Shown: positions 54,595-63,834 of the stretch, one piece after another
How the letters are laid out: every line of letters begins with the position of its first letter
Numbering within the stretch: position 1 is the first letter of the stretch
Assembly: GCA_902385255.1 (NCBI GenBank)
Contig: CABMEV010000003.1
Coordinates: forward strand, 1-64,000
Length of the DNA stretch: 64,000 bases
Direction: 5' to 3'
Origin: Candidatus Tiddalikarchaeum anstoanum
Lineage (GTDB): Archaea > Nanobdellota > Nanobdellia > Tiddalikarchaeales > Tiddalikarchaeaceae
Program-made: the position numbers and the translations under genes
The notes under the pieces: model-generated
The model's database searches: none
The model's input: the letters and a program-made list of their open reading frames with translations, nothing else
Told to the model about the DNA's origin: nothing

Positions 54595-55053
54595 ATGAGC
54601 GACGTTGATACTGTTTTTCCAACTTTGGGAGGAATAAAAATAAATGATTTTAATCCATCATCATATTCTCCAGATGAACAAGCAGCTCAAAAAGAATTAG
54701 TAAACCTTGAAAACGGTTTAATCGATATGATTGAACCGATAAACCAGGCAAAAACAATAATTACAACATTAGATAAGGGATTTAAAGAACTGCAAATAAA
54801 AGTAAGTGATGTTGCAAAAGAAAGAGATGAATTAGAGAAAAAACTTAAAGATATTCAAAACATTAAATCAGGAGTAGGTTCTCAAGCTGAATCAACACAA
54901 ACTAATGAACGTAAAGGTATTTTACAAAGTATAGGTGCTTCATGGACTAAATTTAAAACAGACCATAAGACTGGTGCTAAAATAGTTAAGTATGGTGGAG
55001 TAAGTGCAGGCATTGGTGTTGTTGGATACTTAGTTTGGATTTTCTTATTGTAA
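54595..55053 (+). CDS. Tail-anchored coiled-coil protein, 152 residues
   Basis: The middle is a coiled coil (VSDVAKERDELEKKLKDIQN), and the C-terminus is a single membrane helix ending the chain (GGVSAGIGVVGYLVWIFLL), so the protein is anchored with its bulk in the cytoplasm. The start is MSDVDTVFPTLGGIKINDF. It could tether the long helical proteins to the membrane near the pilus machine; this is inference. Confidence 0.6.
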   Translation: MSDVDTVFPTLGGIKINDFNPSSYSPDEQAAQKELVNLENGLIDMIEPINQAKTIITTLDKGFKELQIKVSDVAKERDELEKKLKDIQNIKSGVGSQAESTQTNERKGILQSIGASWTKFKTDHKTGAKIVKYGGVSAGIGVVGYLVWIFLL

Positions 55054-55072
55054 ATATTTTAATGATTACTTT

Positions 55073-55080
55073 TTTATACT
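55073..55080 (+). promoter_or_regulatory. TATA box of the secreted multidomain gene
   Basis: TTTATACT starts 32 bases before the TTG at 55105. With no ATG nearby, it supports the TTG as a leaderless start. Confidence 0.45.
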
Positions 55081-55104
55081 TAGTCTGTATTATAATATTT
55101 TAAG

Positions 55105-58100
55105 TTGCGCTGCTACATTTATTTAATTCTTGCACTGGTTTTAATTACGAGTATTAACGCAGTTTTTTCAGCAACTTGCACTAGAACAGAGAGGTATTGC
55201 AGCTCTTATAGCAATTCTTACAGTTGTAATTGTCAGAATAGTTGCGTGCCAAAAACAATAACTAGCTGCACACCGGTAAGCTGCAATTGCAAGACTGTAA
55301 CAAACCCATGCCAAAAATATGGAGTAGTTGGAAGCCACCAACAATGCGTGTCAGATTATACTTACTATGTTCCAAAAACGTGCTATTTCTTATTCGTACC
55401 TTACAATTGCGGATATTCAGTAACTAAATGCTTGCAGTATAACACAGTATATGATTATGGTTATTATCAGGGAACTTGTTCAAGCCAGCAATGCAGTACT
55501 TGCCAAAGCTGCACCAGCACACAAACGCAGGAATGCACACAGACTTGCAGCACGTGCAGAGACTGCGTATCATTCGCGGACAGGTCAGTAAACTATGATT
55601 GTCCAGACTTAGTAATAACAGGAGTGGATTACACCAACCGCGTTAAGTATACACAACCAACAAATATCAGAATATATTACACCAGCAATGTTAACGCACC
55701 TTTCAACTTCTACTATGACATCGTTAAAGGCACATTCAGCGGAGGACAATGCTCAAAACTATCATGCGGGATACCAAGCGAGGATGTAGACTGCAACGTG
55801 CACGGATGCACTTACCAGACGAAAACATCAAAGTTTGTAACTATTGGAAACGGATATGTAGATTATACACTTAATTTGGCAAGCGGGCCAACAGACTCAT
55901 ATACATTAGGAGTAGGAGCATGGAATAGTAATACCCAAATTAGCAAGTACACAGCAGGAGTAATAATATTCGAACAATATGTACCATTAATTCCACCAAG
56001 TCCGCAACCAAACCCGCCACCAAGCCCTAGTCCGCCACCACCAACGCCGACGAATCCTCTTAGTTTAACAAGTGCGACTATAAACGGTGAAACAAAAATA
56101 AACAACGCATTCACAATCAACTTAGCACTAGCAAACTGCAACGGAAACATACAATACGCAATTAACGGGTGCGGAGCAACGAGTACCGGAACATACACTA
56201 GCTGCGGAGCAAAAACAGTAATTTATATACCAAGAATAATAGGACAATGCACACTAACTGGAACATTCACAGATAATTCAAACACAGTAAGTAAAACAAT
56301 AGCAACATTAACAATAACAAACACTACAACAAGTAATCCAGTACTATCATTACTAACTCACCCATTCCAACCAAGCGAAGGAGACTTCGTAAACAACGTA
56401 CAAACAGGAGTATATGATAAAACAATAAATGATAACCTAAAAAGTGGGGCAACAAATGAACAAATATATACAACACTGCTTGGATTAGCAGGAATATCAG
56501 GATTATTATTAACTAATAAAAAACAAGTATTTGAATACTTTACGAAGAAAAGAAGCGAGCAAACAAATAAAGTTGTAGGATTCATAGACGGAACACTTGG
56601 AACAGGATTCTCACCGCTTGGATACCAATACTTAACAGATTATGCCCAACAATCTGCAGCAGCAAATATGCAGTTAACAAGACAAACATATACAGGATAT
56701 ATAAATAACAGACTAACACAAGATTCAATTTACACATCAGATTTTCAAGTAACAGATAGTAACAGACCAATATCTGACGCTTTTATAGGTGTAGGAAATA
56801 CTGTACTAACTATTGGTTCTGGAATAGCAATAACAGGAGCAGGATTAATATTAAGCGGATTAGCATTAGCGCCATTTACAAGCGGAGTTTCAGCTATAAT
56901 TGATGGATTAATAGGAACAGCAGTATTAGGTGCAGGAGGAATACTTACAGCAATTGGAGGTGTAACTAAACTATTAGGTTATGGAATAGGAGTAATGGCG
57001 GAGTCGGAAAATTCATTACAAACATATAATTATGGAAAAAATAATGCGCCTGATATTGTATTAACAACTATTGGAACAGTAGCTGACATTTACGCGCTAG
57101 GAAGCAACTGGAAAAGCATAACAAACAGCATAGAAGACTTATCAAAAGCAATCAGCCAAACAAAAACGTGGGAAGTAATAAATGTAGTTGGAGATAATGC
57201 TGATAATTTAATATTAAATCAAAATAATAACTTAAATATTTTATCTGCGGACAATGCAGTTAATCAAGTAAATTCAATAACTACAAAATTAAGCGAGTTA
57301 ACTCAAAAATTATCAAGTTTTGGAGATGACATTTCTGAAAAAATATTAAGAATTGTAGGAAATAGCGAGGATGAAGCTGCAGCTATGTTATCATATATTA
57401 ATACATTTGGAGATAATTATGTAACTAATCTTTTCTCAAGACTTAGCGATGATGAAATCAGAAACATATTAAGTTTTACAGTACCCATCAAAATATCATC
57501 GGGTTACGAGGCAGAGGGAGCAAGTGTACTAACTTATGGTTATGATACAATTGGTGAAGCCGTAACGGAATTACACTATTTCGATGACAGTTTTACAAAT
57601 TCAGTACAGCAAATAGAAATAAAACCTCCAAATTATGGTTTTTATGGTTCTTATAATACAAAAACTAAAGCTATTGAATTATTGTATGATTCTAAAATGA
57701 GTGTAGAACAAGTCTATGAAACTATGATGCATGAAGGAACACATGGTATAATAGATAATACAGATAATATTTTCTTAAATATTCAAGGATATAATTCATT
57801 TCAAGCAAATACTGCGTTAGATAAATTTTATAGCGATAATTTGGCACAATTAGGACAAAAATATACAGTAACAATAAATAATCGTGATGTAAACATATTA
57901 TACAATCAATTTAAAGACACATCCGTCGACAAAATGATATTAAGCAACAATTACGCAGACAAAATAAAATGGTACAATGGATGGAAAACATCATATCAAG
58001 GTAATATTGATTTTATAAACCAAGTTGGTTTTGTGAAAAATAATCTTTTAATTAGAGATATACAAGTGAATTATGAGATTATACCCGATCTTGCTGAAAT

Positions 58101-58251
58101 GAAAGTTGTTTTTGAAAATAGAGGCGAATATTTATTATTAGAGAAATTAAATATGTTAATAGATGGTCTTAAGAGCGAAGATATAAATCTTTATAATGAT
58201 TTTAATGAGATTTACTCAGTTTATGACCAAGTGTTTAAGGGGTTAAAATAA
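55105..58251 (+). CDS. Secreted Cys-rich multidomain protein with C-terminal HEGTH metallopeptidase-like domain
   Basis: Starting at TTG, the 1048-residue protein has a signal peptide (about 1-23), a cysteine-rich domain (24-160), a beta domain, a proline-rich linker (about 296-317, PPSPQPNPPPSPSPPPPTPT), another beta domain, a helical region, a Gly/Ala-rich hydrophobic stretch (about 559-632), and a C-terminal part with HEGTH at 876-880, the HExxH zinc motif. This order (export signal, repeat/linker, hydrophobic pre-toxin region, variable enzymatic tail) is like polymorphic toxins. Two zinc-ribbon genes directly follow. A surface protease is an equal alternative. The third zinc ligand is not identified. 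Confidence 0.6.
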   Translation: MRCYIYLILALVLITSINAVFSATCTRTERYCSSYSNSYSCNCQNSCVPKTITSCTPVSCNCKTVTNPCQKYGVVGSHQQCVSDYTYYVPKTCYFLFVPYNCGYSVTKCLQYNTVYDYGYYQGTCSSQQCSTCQSCTSTQTQECTQTCSTCRDCVSFADRSVNYDCPDLVITGVDYTNRVKYTQPTNIRIYYTSNVNAPFNFYYDIVKGTFSGGQCSKLSCGIPSEDVDCNVHGCTYQTKTSKFVTIGNGYVDYTLNLASGPTDSYTLGVGAWNSNTQISKYTAGVIIFEQYVPLIPPSPQPNPPPSPSPPPPTPTNPLSLTSATINGETKINNAFTINLALANCNGNIQYAINGCGATSTGTYTSCGAKTVIYIPRIIGQCTLTGTFTDNSNTVSKTIATLTITNTTTSNPVLSLLTHPFQPSEGDFVNNVQTGVYDKTINDNLKSGATNEQIYTTLLGLAGISGLLLTNKKQVFEYFTKKRSEQTNKVVGFIDGTLGTGFSPLGYQYLTDYAQQSAAANMQLTRQTYTGYINNRLTQDSIYTSDFQVTDSNRPISDAFIGVGNTVLTIGSGIAITGAGLILSGLALAPFTSGVSAIIDGLIGTAVLGAGGILTAIGGVTKLLGYGIGVMAESENSLQTYNYGKNNAPDIVLTTIGTVADIYALGSNWKSITNSIEDLSKAISQTKTWEVINVVGDNADNLILNQNNNLNILSADNAVNQVNSITTKLSELTQKLSSFGDDISEKILRIVGNSEDEAAAMLSYINTFGDNYVTNLFSRLSDDEIRNILSFTVPIKISSGYEAEGASVLTYGYDTIGEAVTELHYFDDSFTNSVQQIEIKPPNYGFYGSYNTKTKAIELLYDSKMSVEQVYETMMHEGTHGIIDNTDNIFLNIQGYNSFQANTALDKFYSDNLAQLGQKYTVTINNRDVNILYNQFKDTSVDKMILSNNYADKIKWYNGWKTSYQGNIDFINQVGFVKNNLLIRDIQVNYEIIPDLAEMKVVFENRGEYLLLEKLNMLIDGLKSEDINLYNDFNEIYSVYDQVFKGLK

Positions 58252-58252
58252 A

Positions 58253-58537
58253 ATGGAAACTAAAAAATGTAATTGCATTACTTCAAATTTTGAGAATATT
58301 AAAATTAATAATTACATTTTAGTTTGTAAACATTGTGGTTTTAACTTATCTAAAAATATACCTATTCATGGAAATATAAGAATAGAGAAAAACTCTGCAG
58401 TAAAATGGTGTTTAAAATGTCCTAAATGTAATGAATTAATTTGTGAACAATATATATCTTTTATTTGTCCAAAATGTAAAAAAGAATCAGTAATGATACA
58501 ACCTTTACTTCCAGAGTTAAGACATAAATTAAAATGA
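58253..58537 (+). CDS. Zinc-ribbon protein, first of a tandem pair
   Basis: The 94-residue product has cysteine pairs CNC (residues 6-8), CKHC, CLKCPKCNELIC and CPKC, enough for two zinc sites. It begins one base after the stop of the large secreted protein. It is about half identical to the next gene, with CLKCPKCNELICEQY shared exactly. No signal peptide, so it is cytoplasmic. Position and duplication would fit an immunity or regulatory role for the secreted protein, but nothing in the sequence proves it. Confidence 0.65.
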   Translation: METKKCNCITSNFENIKINNYILVCKHCGFNLSKNIPIHGNIRIEKNSAVKWCLKCPKCNELICEQYISFICPKCKKESVMIQPLLPELRHKLK

Positions 58538-58818
58538 AAGAAATCAAATGTAATTGTAGTTTATCTTTGAAAGAATTAGTAAATACTTCTGGAACTTATA
58601 CAATAATTTGTAAAAAATGTAAATATACTTTTTCACAAAAAGTTATGTTTAAAGGAAATATAAGATTAAATATGGAAACTCCTTACAATTGGTGTTTAAA
58701 ATGCCCTAAATGTAATGAATTAATTTGTGAACAATATCATTCATATACGTGTCATAAATGTAATAATAAAATAATTACTAAAATACCTTTAGTACCTCCT
58801 CCTTCAAAACTTAGATAA
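58534..58818 (+). CDS. Zinc-ribbon protein, second of a tandem pair
   Basis: A paralog of the preceding gene, overlapping it by four bases (ATGA). The layout is the same: KCNCSLSLKELV, CKKCKYTF, WCLKCPKCNELICEQYHS and CHKCNNK. It is also 94 residues. The middle zinc ribbon is identical in the two copies, while the N-terminal halves have diverged, so the duplication is not recent or is under different selection along its length. Confidence 0.65.
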   Translation: MKEIKCNCSLSLKELVNTSGTYTIICKKCKYTFSQKVMFKGNIRLNMETPYNWCLKCPKCNELICEQYHSYTCHKCNNKIITKIPLVPPPSKLR

Positions 58819-58894
58819 AAATTAATATGGAATAAAATACTGGTTTTGTAAAAAGTAACTTTTTTAACCATCCTTGACCTTTTATTGTAGTATT

Positions 58895-59791
58895 ATGCGT
58901 AAGTCTCAGAGTGAAGTTTTAGGAACTGTAGTGTTAACAGGGATATTATTACTTGTCGTATCAATCACGTTCTTATGGGGCCAGCCGCTCATACAAAAAA
59001 ACATCGACAAAGGCCAAATAAACACAATAATGGAGAAACTAAACGAGATAAACGACGCAGTAATATCAACCGCTAGCACAGGCTCAAACAACATAGTAGA
59101 ACTAGACCTGACAACAAGCGCAATACTATTAGACGAACTAAACAATAAAATAATAATGACAACAACATCAAGCGTGCCAGTAATAGCAAGCAACACAGAA
59201 CTACCAATAAACTACTACGAACTGGCAACAACAAGAGAAAACATAGCATACAACACCACAACACTAACAACAACAGACCCGGGAATAACAGGATACAACA
59301 CACAAACACACCACGCAAACACAACAATAAACACCACAATATACAACATATCAGTATACCAAAACACAACAAGCAACAATTGGGAACTAACATGCATATG
59401 GAAAAACACACTCAACAATAACAATGACTGCGCAAAAACAGGAGAAAACATACTAAAAGAAAACAACGCGTACGAACTAATATCAATACTAACAGGAGGA
59501 GACGCAGCATACTTTTCAGGACCAATAATAGAAAACTTAGGAGTACTCGGAAGCGAACCAGCAGGAATAATAAGCGCAGAATCAATAAGAGTAGGAAACA
59601 AAGAAGACATAACATTCTACATAACATATAGAGGAATGACAGCACCAACAGGAGAAGAACACAAAATACTAATCTCATGCACATCCGGATGCTCAGCAAG
59701 CGGAACAACGAAAAAATTAACAACAACAAGGACAAACATAATAAGAGAAAGCAACATAACAACAACGTACATAAACATAGGAGTCGAATAA
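58895..59791 (+). CDS. Type IV pilin-like protein, 298 residues
   Basis: The ATG at 58895 gives MRKSQSEVLGTVVLTGILLL, a short basic leader followed by a hydrophobic stalk, as in archaeal pilins and archaellin-like proteins. The rest is Thr/Asn-rich and beta-type with many N-x-T/S sequons (NTTTLTTT, NTTINTTIYN), consistent with N-glycosylated surface filaments. Two cysteine pairs may form disulfides. Its codons are strongly A-ended and T-poor. It precedes the pilus ATPase by six bases. Confidence 0.72.
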   Translation: MRKSQSEVLGTVVLTGILLLVVSITFLWGQPLIQKNIDKGQINTIMEKLNEINDAVISTASTGSNNIVELDLTTSAILLDELNNKIIMTTTSSVPVIASNTELPINYYELATTRENIAYNTTTLTTTDPGITGYNTQTHHANTTINTTIYNISVYQNTTSNNWELTCIWKNTLNNNNDCAKTGENILKENNAYELISILTGGDAAYFSGPIIENLGVLGSEPAGIISAESIRVGNKEDITFYITYRGMTAPTGEEHKILISCTSGCSASGTTKKLTTTRTNIIRESNITTTYINIGVE

Positions 59792-59797
59792 AAAAAT

Positions 59798-61792
59798 ATG
59801 GCATTATTTGGAAACTTGGGGCGAAAAATAAGAGACGCAAGAATCTCAAGAGAAGGAGGAGGAACAGGAAGACCCAGCGACACACTCATAGTACCCAGAT
59901 TCACCACGATGCCAGTAGGATTCCAAATGCCAGGAACAACACCATACGTTCCATACCAGCAGCCAAACCCATCACAGAAAGAAGTATACATAGTAGAAAG
60001 CGAAATAATAAAACCGAAAAAAGAAGAACAAGCAGGAGGAGCACCAGCCGCACCAGGAGCAGGAGCCCAAGTGAACGTGAACATAACAACAGGAGGAGGG
60101 CCAGGCGGCGGAGAAGAAAGCATAGAAGATGAGATAGCCAAGAAAATCAGGGAATCACCATTCAAACTAAGATTCAAAACATTAAACATACAAGAAGTGC
60201 AGAAAGGAGGAGAAGGAGGAACAGGAGTAGCAGCAGGACGAGACATAAGAAAAGAATTCGCAATAGGAGTAATACCCGAACGAAAAGAAAACGAGACACT
60301 ATCATTACTAAAAGCAATAAACAGAGTGACACCATTAATCACACTAACACAAGGAGTAGACAAGAAAGTAGTATCATACTCGCAAATAACATGGAATGAA
60401 GAAACACAAGCGTTAATGTACAAAGTAATAGAACCAAAACTTACAGATGAAGAGACTGAACTAATAGAAGAATTAAAAAACATACTCAAAGAGAAATTAG
60501 ACGTAGACTTCGAGAAAATAAGAAGCAGCCAAGCATACAATTACATAATCACTGAATTCAACAAGATAGCAACAAAACTCGGAATAAAATTCACACCAGA
60601 ACAACAATTAAAATTCAACTATTACGTGTACAGGGACTTCATAGGATTAGAAAGCCTAGAACCATTAATGCACGACCCGAACATAGAAGATATTTCATGC
60701 GTAGGATACGGAATACCAATCTACGTATACCACAGAGACCCTTTAATAAACCAAGTAGTTACAAACGTAGTATTCAGCAATAAAAAAGAACTAGACAGCT
60801 TCGTACTAAAATTGGCGCAGAAATGCGGAAAGAACCTGACACTAGCAGACCCATTAATGGACGGAGCATTACCAGACGGAAGCCGTGTCCAAGCAACGTA
60901 CGGAGTTGAGGAAATAGCGAGAAGAGGAAGCAACTTCACAATCAGAAAATTCACTTCAAGACCAATGACACCAGTAGACTTAATCAATCTTGGAAGCATA
61001 GACGCGGCGACACTAGCATACTTATGGTTCGTAATAGAACACAACATGAGCGTATTAGTATCAGGAGCTACAGCGACAGGAAAAACCACATTCTTAAACG
61101 CGTTATCACTATTCATAAAACCAGAAAGCAAAGTAATCACAATAGAAGATACAGCAGAACTCAGACTGCCACTGCCAAACTGGATAGCAGAAGTGGCAAG
61201 ACCAGGATTTGGAAGACAAGAATACGGAGAGATAACAATGTTCGACCTATTAAAAGCAGGACTCCGACAACGCCCCGACTACATAATAGTCGGAGAAGTC
61301 CGTGGTGAAGAAGCTACAGTCATGTTCCAAGGAATGGCAACAGGACACGCAGCACTAGGAACAATCCACGCAGACAGTATGCCTGCAGTAATAGACAGAT
61401 TAACAAATAAGCCAATAGATTTACCTAAAACTATGCTTGAAAACCTTGACGTAGTATTATTCCTGGAAAGATTCCGAATGGGCGGAAGAATGATACGTAA
61501 AGTGAAAGAGATAGCAGAAGTAGTAGGATACGATTATAACACGAAAGAATTAATCACGAACAGCGCATTCAGATGGGACCCTTCGAATAATACATTCTTA
61601 TCATTCGACTCAGTAATACTGGACAGGGTAAGGCAGAAATCAGGATTCACAATAAACGACTTAAAAATAGATATGGAACGAAGAATAAGACTGTTAAACT
61701 ATTTAGTAAAACAAGGAGTTAACGATTACCGCGAATTCTCGAACTATATAAGCAAGTATTACAACAATCCAAGCTTTGTAGAAACGCTTTAA
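59798..61792 (+). CDS. Type IV pilus/archaellum-type assembly ATPase (TadA/FlaI family)
   Basis: The C-terminal half is the secretion ATPase core: LVSGATATGKTTFLNALSLF (Walker A), VITIEDTAELRLP (Asp box), QRPDYIIVGEVRGEEA (Walker B) and GTIHADSMPA (His box). The N-terminal 250 residues include a low-complexity Gly/Ala/Pro patch (EEQAGGAPAAPGAGAQVNVN) that may be a flexible linker, then a domain before the core. It would form a hexamer that powers filament assembly. Length 664 is normal. It is followed by the two membrane platform genes. Confidence 0.93.
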   Translation: MALFGNLGRKIRDARISREGGGTGRPSDTLIVPRFTTMPVGFQMPGTTPYVPYQQPNPSQKEVYIVESEIIKPKKEEQAGGAPAAPGAGAQVNVNITTGGGPGGGEESIEDEIAKKIRESPFKLRFKTLNIQEVQKGGEGGTGVAAGRDIRKEFAIGVIPERKENETLSLLKAINRVTPLITLTQGVDKKVVSYSQITWNEETQALMYKVIEPKLTDEETELIEELKNILKEKLDVDFEKIRSSQAYNYIITEFNKIATKLGIKFTPEQQLKFNYYVYRDFIGLESLEPLMHDPNIEDISCVGYGIPIYVYHRDPLINQVVTNVVFSNKKELDSFVLKLAQKCGKNLTLADPLMDGALPDGSRVQATYGVEEIARRGSNFTIRKFTSRPMTPVDLINLGSIDAATLAYLWFVIEHNMSVLVSGATATGKTTFLNALSLFIKPESKVITIEDTAELRLPLPNWIAEVARPGFGRQEYGEITMFDLLKAGLRQRPDYIIVGEVRGEEATVMFQGMATGHAALGTIHADSMPAVIDRLTNKPIDLPKTMLENLDVVLFLERFRMGGRMIRKVKEIAEVVGYDYNTKELITNSAFRWDPSNNTFLSFDSVILDRVRQKSGFTINDLKIDMERRIRLLNYLVKQGVNDYREFSNYISKYYNNPSFVETL

Positions 61793-61820
61793 AAAAACGA
61801 ATAACTAATTTAGATAATAA

Positions 61821-62702
61821 ATGAGTGAAAGTGAAGACTACGGACTCTTAGCCTACAGGATTCTAAGGCCAGTCGCTAAAAAATACGGTAAAAAAGTATT
61901 TGCAGACCTGCAGAAAGACTTATTCAAGGCCGGAATGAAGATGACAGTTGAAGAATACTTCGCAATATTCCTGCTCTCAGAAATAATAGTAGTGCCATTA
62001 TTCTTCATAATATCAACAATATTATTATACACTGCAATAGGAGACTTAGTGACGAGCCTGCTTGGAAGCGTCATATTCTCAATACTAATCGCGATATCAA
62101 TACTAGCCTTAGTATACGTTTACCCGGCGAATACGCTCCAAGACAGGTCTAAAAAGATAGACAACGCCTTACACTTCGCAACACTATACATGGCAACACT
62201 ATCCACCACAGGAATGCCTGCAAACCTCATGTTTAAAATATTAAGCGGCTTCGAAGAATTCGGAGAGATAAGCAAGATATCAAGACAGATAAGTGAAGAT
62301 ATAGAAATATTCGGATATGACATACCTGAAAGCCTGGCAAGACACGCGGACAACGTGCCAAACAACGGATTAAGCGAACTACTCTGGGGAATAAGGGCAA
62401 CAATGCTCTCAGGAGGAGACTTAAACAAGTTCTTAGAAGAGAAATCTAAGACGTTCACTAACTTGTTCAAAAGACGGCTTGAAGAGTACGTCCAAACAAT
62501 GAGCTTATTCATGGAGATGTACATCACAGTAGTAATAGTTGGAACCATACTATTAATAGTCCTCTCAACAATAATGGGAATGATGGGAGGATTCATGGAC
62601 CAGATGCAGACAGTGCAAGTATTATTCATAGGACTAGGAGTCCCATTTGTAACAACAGCATTCATACTAATGCTGAAAACAATAAGCCCGACAGAGGTGT
62701 AA
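61821..62702 (+). CDS. TadC/FlaJ-type membrane platform protein, first
   Basis: The protein has the T2SSF layout: N-terminal helical domain, two hydrophobic helices (IFLLSEIIVVPLFFIISTIL and VIFSILIAISILALVYVY), the conserved cytoplasmic domain (ALHFATLYMATLSTTGMPAN and LLWGIRATMLSGGDLNKFLE), then two more helices. Archaeal FlaJ usually carries two such domains in one chain; here each lies on its own gene. It forms the inner-membrane platform on which the ATPase acts. Confidence 0.88.
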   Translation: MSESEDYGLLAYRILRPVAKKYGKKVFADLQKDLFKAGMKMTVEEYFAIFLLSEIIVVPLFFIISTILLYTAIGDLVTSLLGSVIFSILIAISILALVYVYPANTLQDRSKKIDNALHFATLYMATLSTTGMPANLMFKILSGFEEFGEISKISRQISEDIEIFGYDIPESLARHADNVPNNGLSELLWGIRATMLSGGDLNKFLEEKSKTFTNLFKRRLEEYVQTMSLFMEMYITVVIVGTILLIVLSTIMGMMGGFMDQMQTVQVLFIGLGVPFVTTAFILMLKTISPTEV

Positions 62703-62712
62703 AAATTAAAAT

Positions 62713-63834
62713 ATGGCTGCGAAATTCAAGATAGAAGACTGGGTATTACTAATAAGCATAATCGTAGTTGTACTCTCAGCATTCGTAGTATACATAACAT
62801 TCCCTACAGACTTAGTTACGTGGGGCTACTTCGCAGTCTACGCAATGCTGATGCTGATAATGCCTTACACTATGTACAAATACGTTGAGCAGTCAAGACT
62901 GCACAGCATGGAAGAACAATTTCCCACACTCCTAAAAGATTTGGCAGATAACCTCAGGGCAGGTCTCACAATGAGCCAGGCAGTGAAAACTGCAGCAAAC
63001 AGCGAGTATAAATCATTAACACCTGAAGTTAAAAGGATGAGCAATCAGATGTCATGGGGTTCAACTTTCGAAGAAGTAGTTGATGACTTAAGAGCTAAGT
63101 TTTCATCATCGCCATTCATAAGCAGGGGTTTGGCAATACTATTACAGGCTTACAAAAGCGGAGGAGATATAAGCCCGATAATGTCGAGCGTTGCAGACTC
63201 AACAGTATTACTGCAAAACGTTGAAAAAGACAGGGAATCAACACTAAGCGAGCAGGCAGCGATAATATACGTAATACACATCGTGTTCATAATAATATTA
63301 GTCATACTCTTTAAGGTACTAATACCTTTAACGACGTCAGGAAGCTTCGGAGCAGCGATATCAGGAGTGGCCTCGGTAACGAGACCCAACATGGATTATT
63401 ACAGATTATTATTCTTCGCGACAATAATGATAGAAAGCGCATGCAACGGGTTACTCACAGGAGTCACCAAGAACGGGAGCTTATTATCAGGAGTCAGGCA
63501 TTTTGCCATAATGTTCGCATTCGGACTAGTATTCTACGTCGCACTAGTATTACCTAAAGCGTTAACTGCAACAGCAGTAAGCGAGAAGTATAATGTGATA
63601 CCAGCACAACAATTCTCAATATCAGGAAAAGTAATGCTTGACGACACTAATGTGGTGAATACGGTAGTAACACTAACAATTGCGAACACGACGTATACGG
63701 GGCTCACAGACTCAAACGGGGAGTATAAGATAACAATACTAGCTCCAGGAATAAGAGGTGACACGAGCGGGGCAGTAATCGTAGACTATGATAATCAAGA
63801 GATTGAAACACCTTTCAAGTTCAGAGTCGTATAA
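62713..63834 (+). CDS. TadC/FlaJ-type membrane platform protein, second, with Ig-like tail
   Basis: Residues 1-300 repeat the T2SSF plan (helices near 15 and 40, then LLKDLADNLRAGLTMSQAVK and ILLQAYKSGGDISPIMSSVA, and C-terminal helices). After the last helix, residues about 300-373 form a carboxypeptidase-regulatory/Ig-type beta domain (ISGKVMLDDTNVVNTVVTL, YTGLTDSNGEYKITIL). This would lie outside the membrane, where it might touch the filament. Such a tail is unusual for this family. The gene is 10 bases behind its partner, and the last 47 bases overlap the next. Confidence 0.85.
   Translation: MAAKFKIEDWVLLISIIVVVLSAFVVYITFPTDLVTWGYFAVYAMLMLIMPYTMYKYVEQSRLHSMEEQFPTLLKDLADNLRAGLTMSQAVKTAANSEYKSLTPEVKRMSNQMSWGSTFEEVVDDLRAKFSSSPFISRGLAILLQAYKSGGDISPIMSSVADSTVLLQNVEKDRESTLSEQAAIIYVIHIVFIIILVILFKVLIPLTTSGSFGAAISGVASVTRPNMDYYRLLFFATIMIESACNGLLTGVTKNGSLLSGVRHFAIMFAFGLVFYVALVLPKALTATAVSEKYNVIPAQQFSISGKVMLDDTNVVNTVVTLTIANTTYTGLTDSNGEYKITILAPGIRGDTSGAVIVDYDNQEIETPFKFRVV

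Noticed and set aside
59617-60540. Long minus-strand open frame (307 codons), with further reverse frames at 59073-59885
   Set aside because: They lie opposite the pilin and the pilus ATPase. The coding strand here is T-poor, which removes stop codons from the reverse strand. The predicted products are low-complexity Leu/Ser/Val/Phe strings without start signals.
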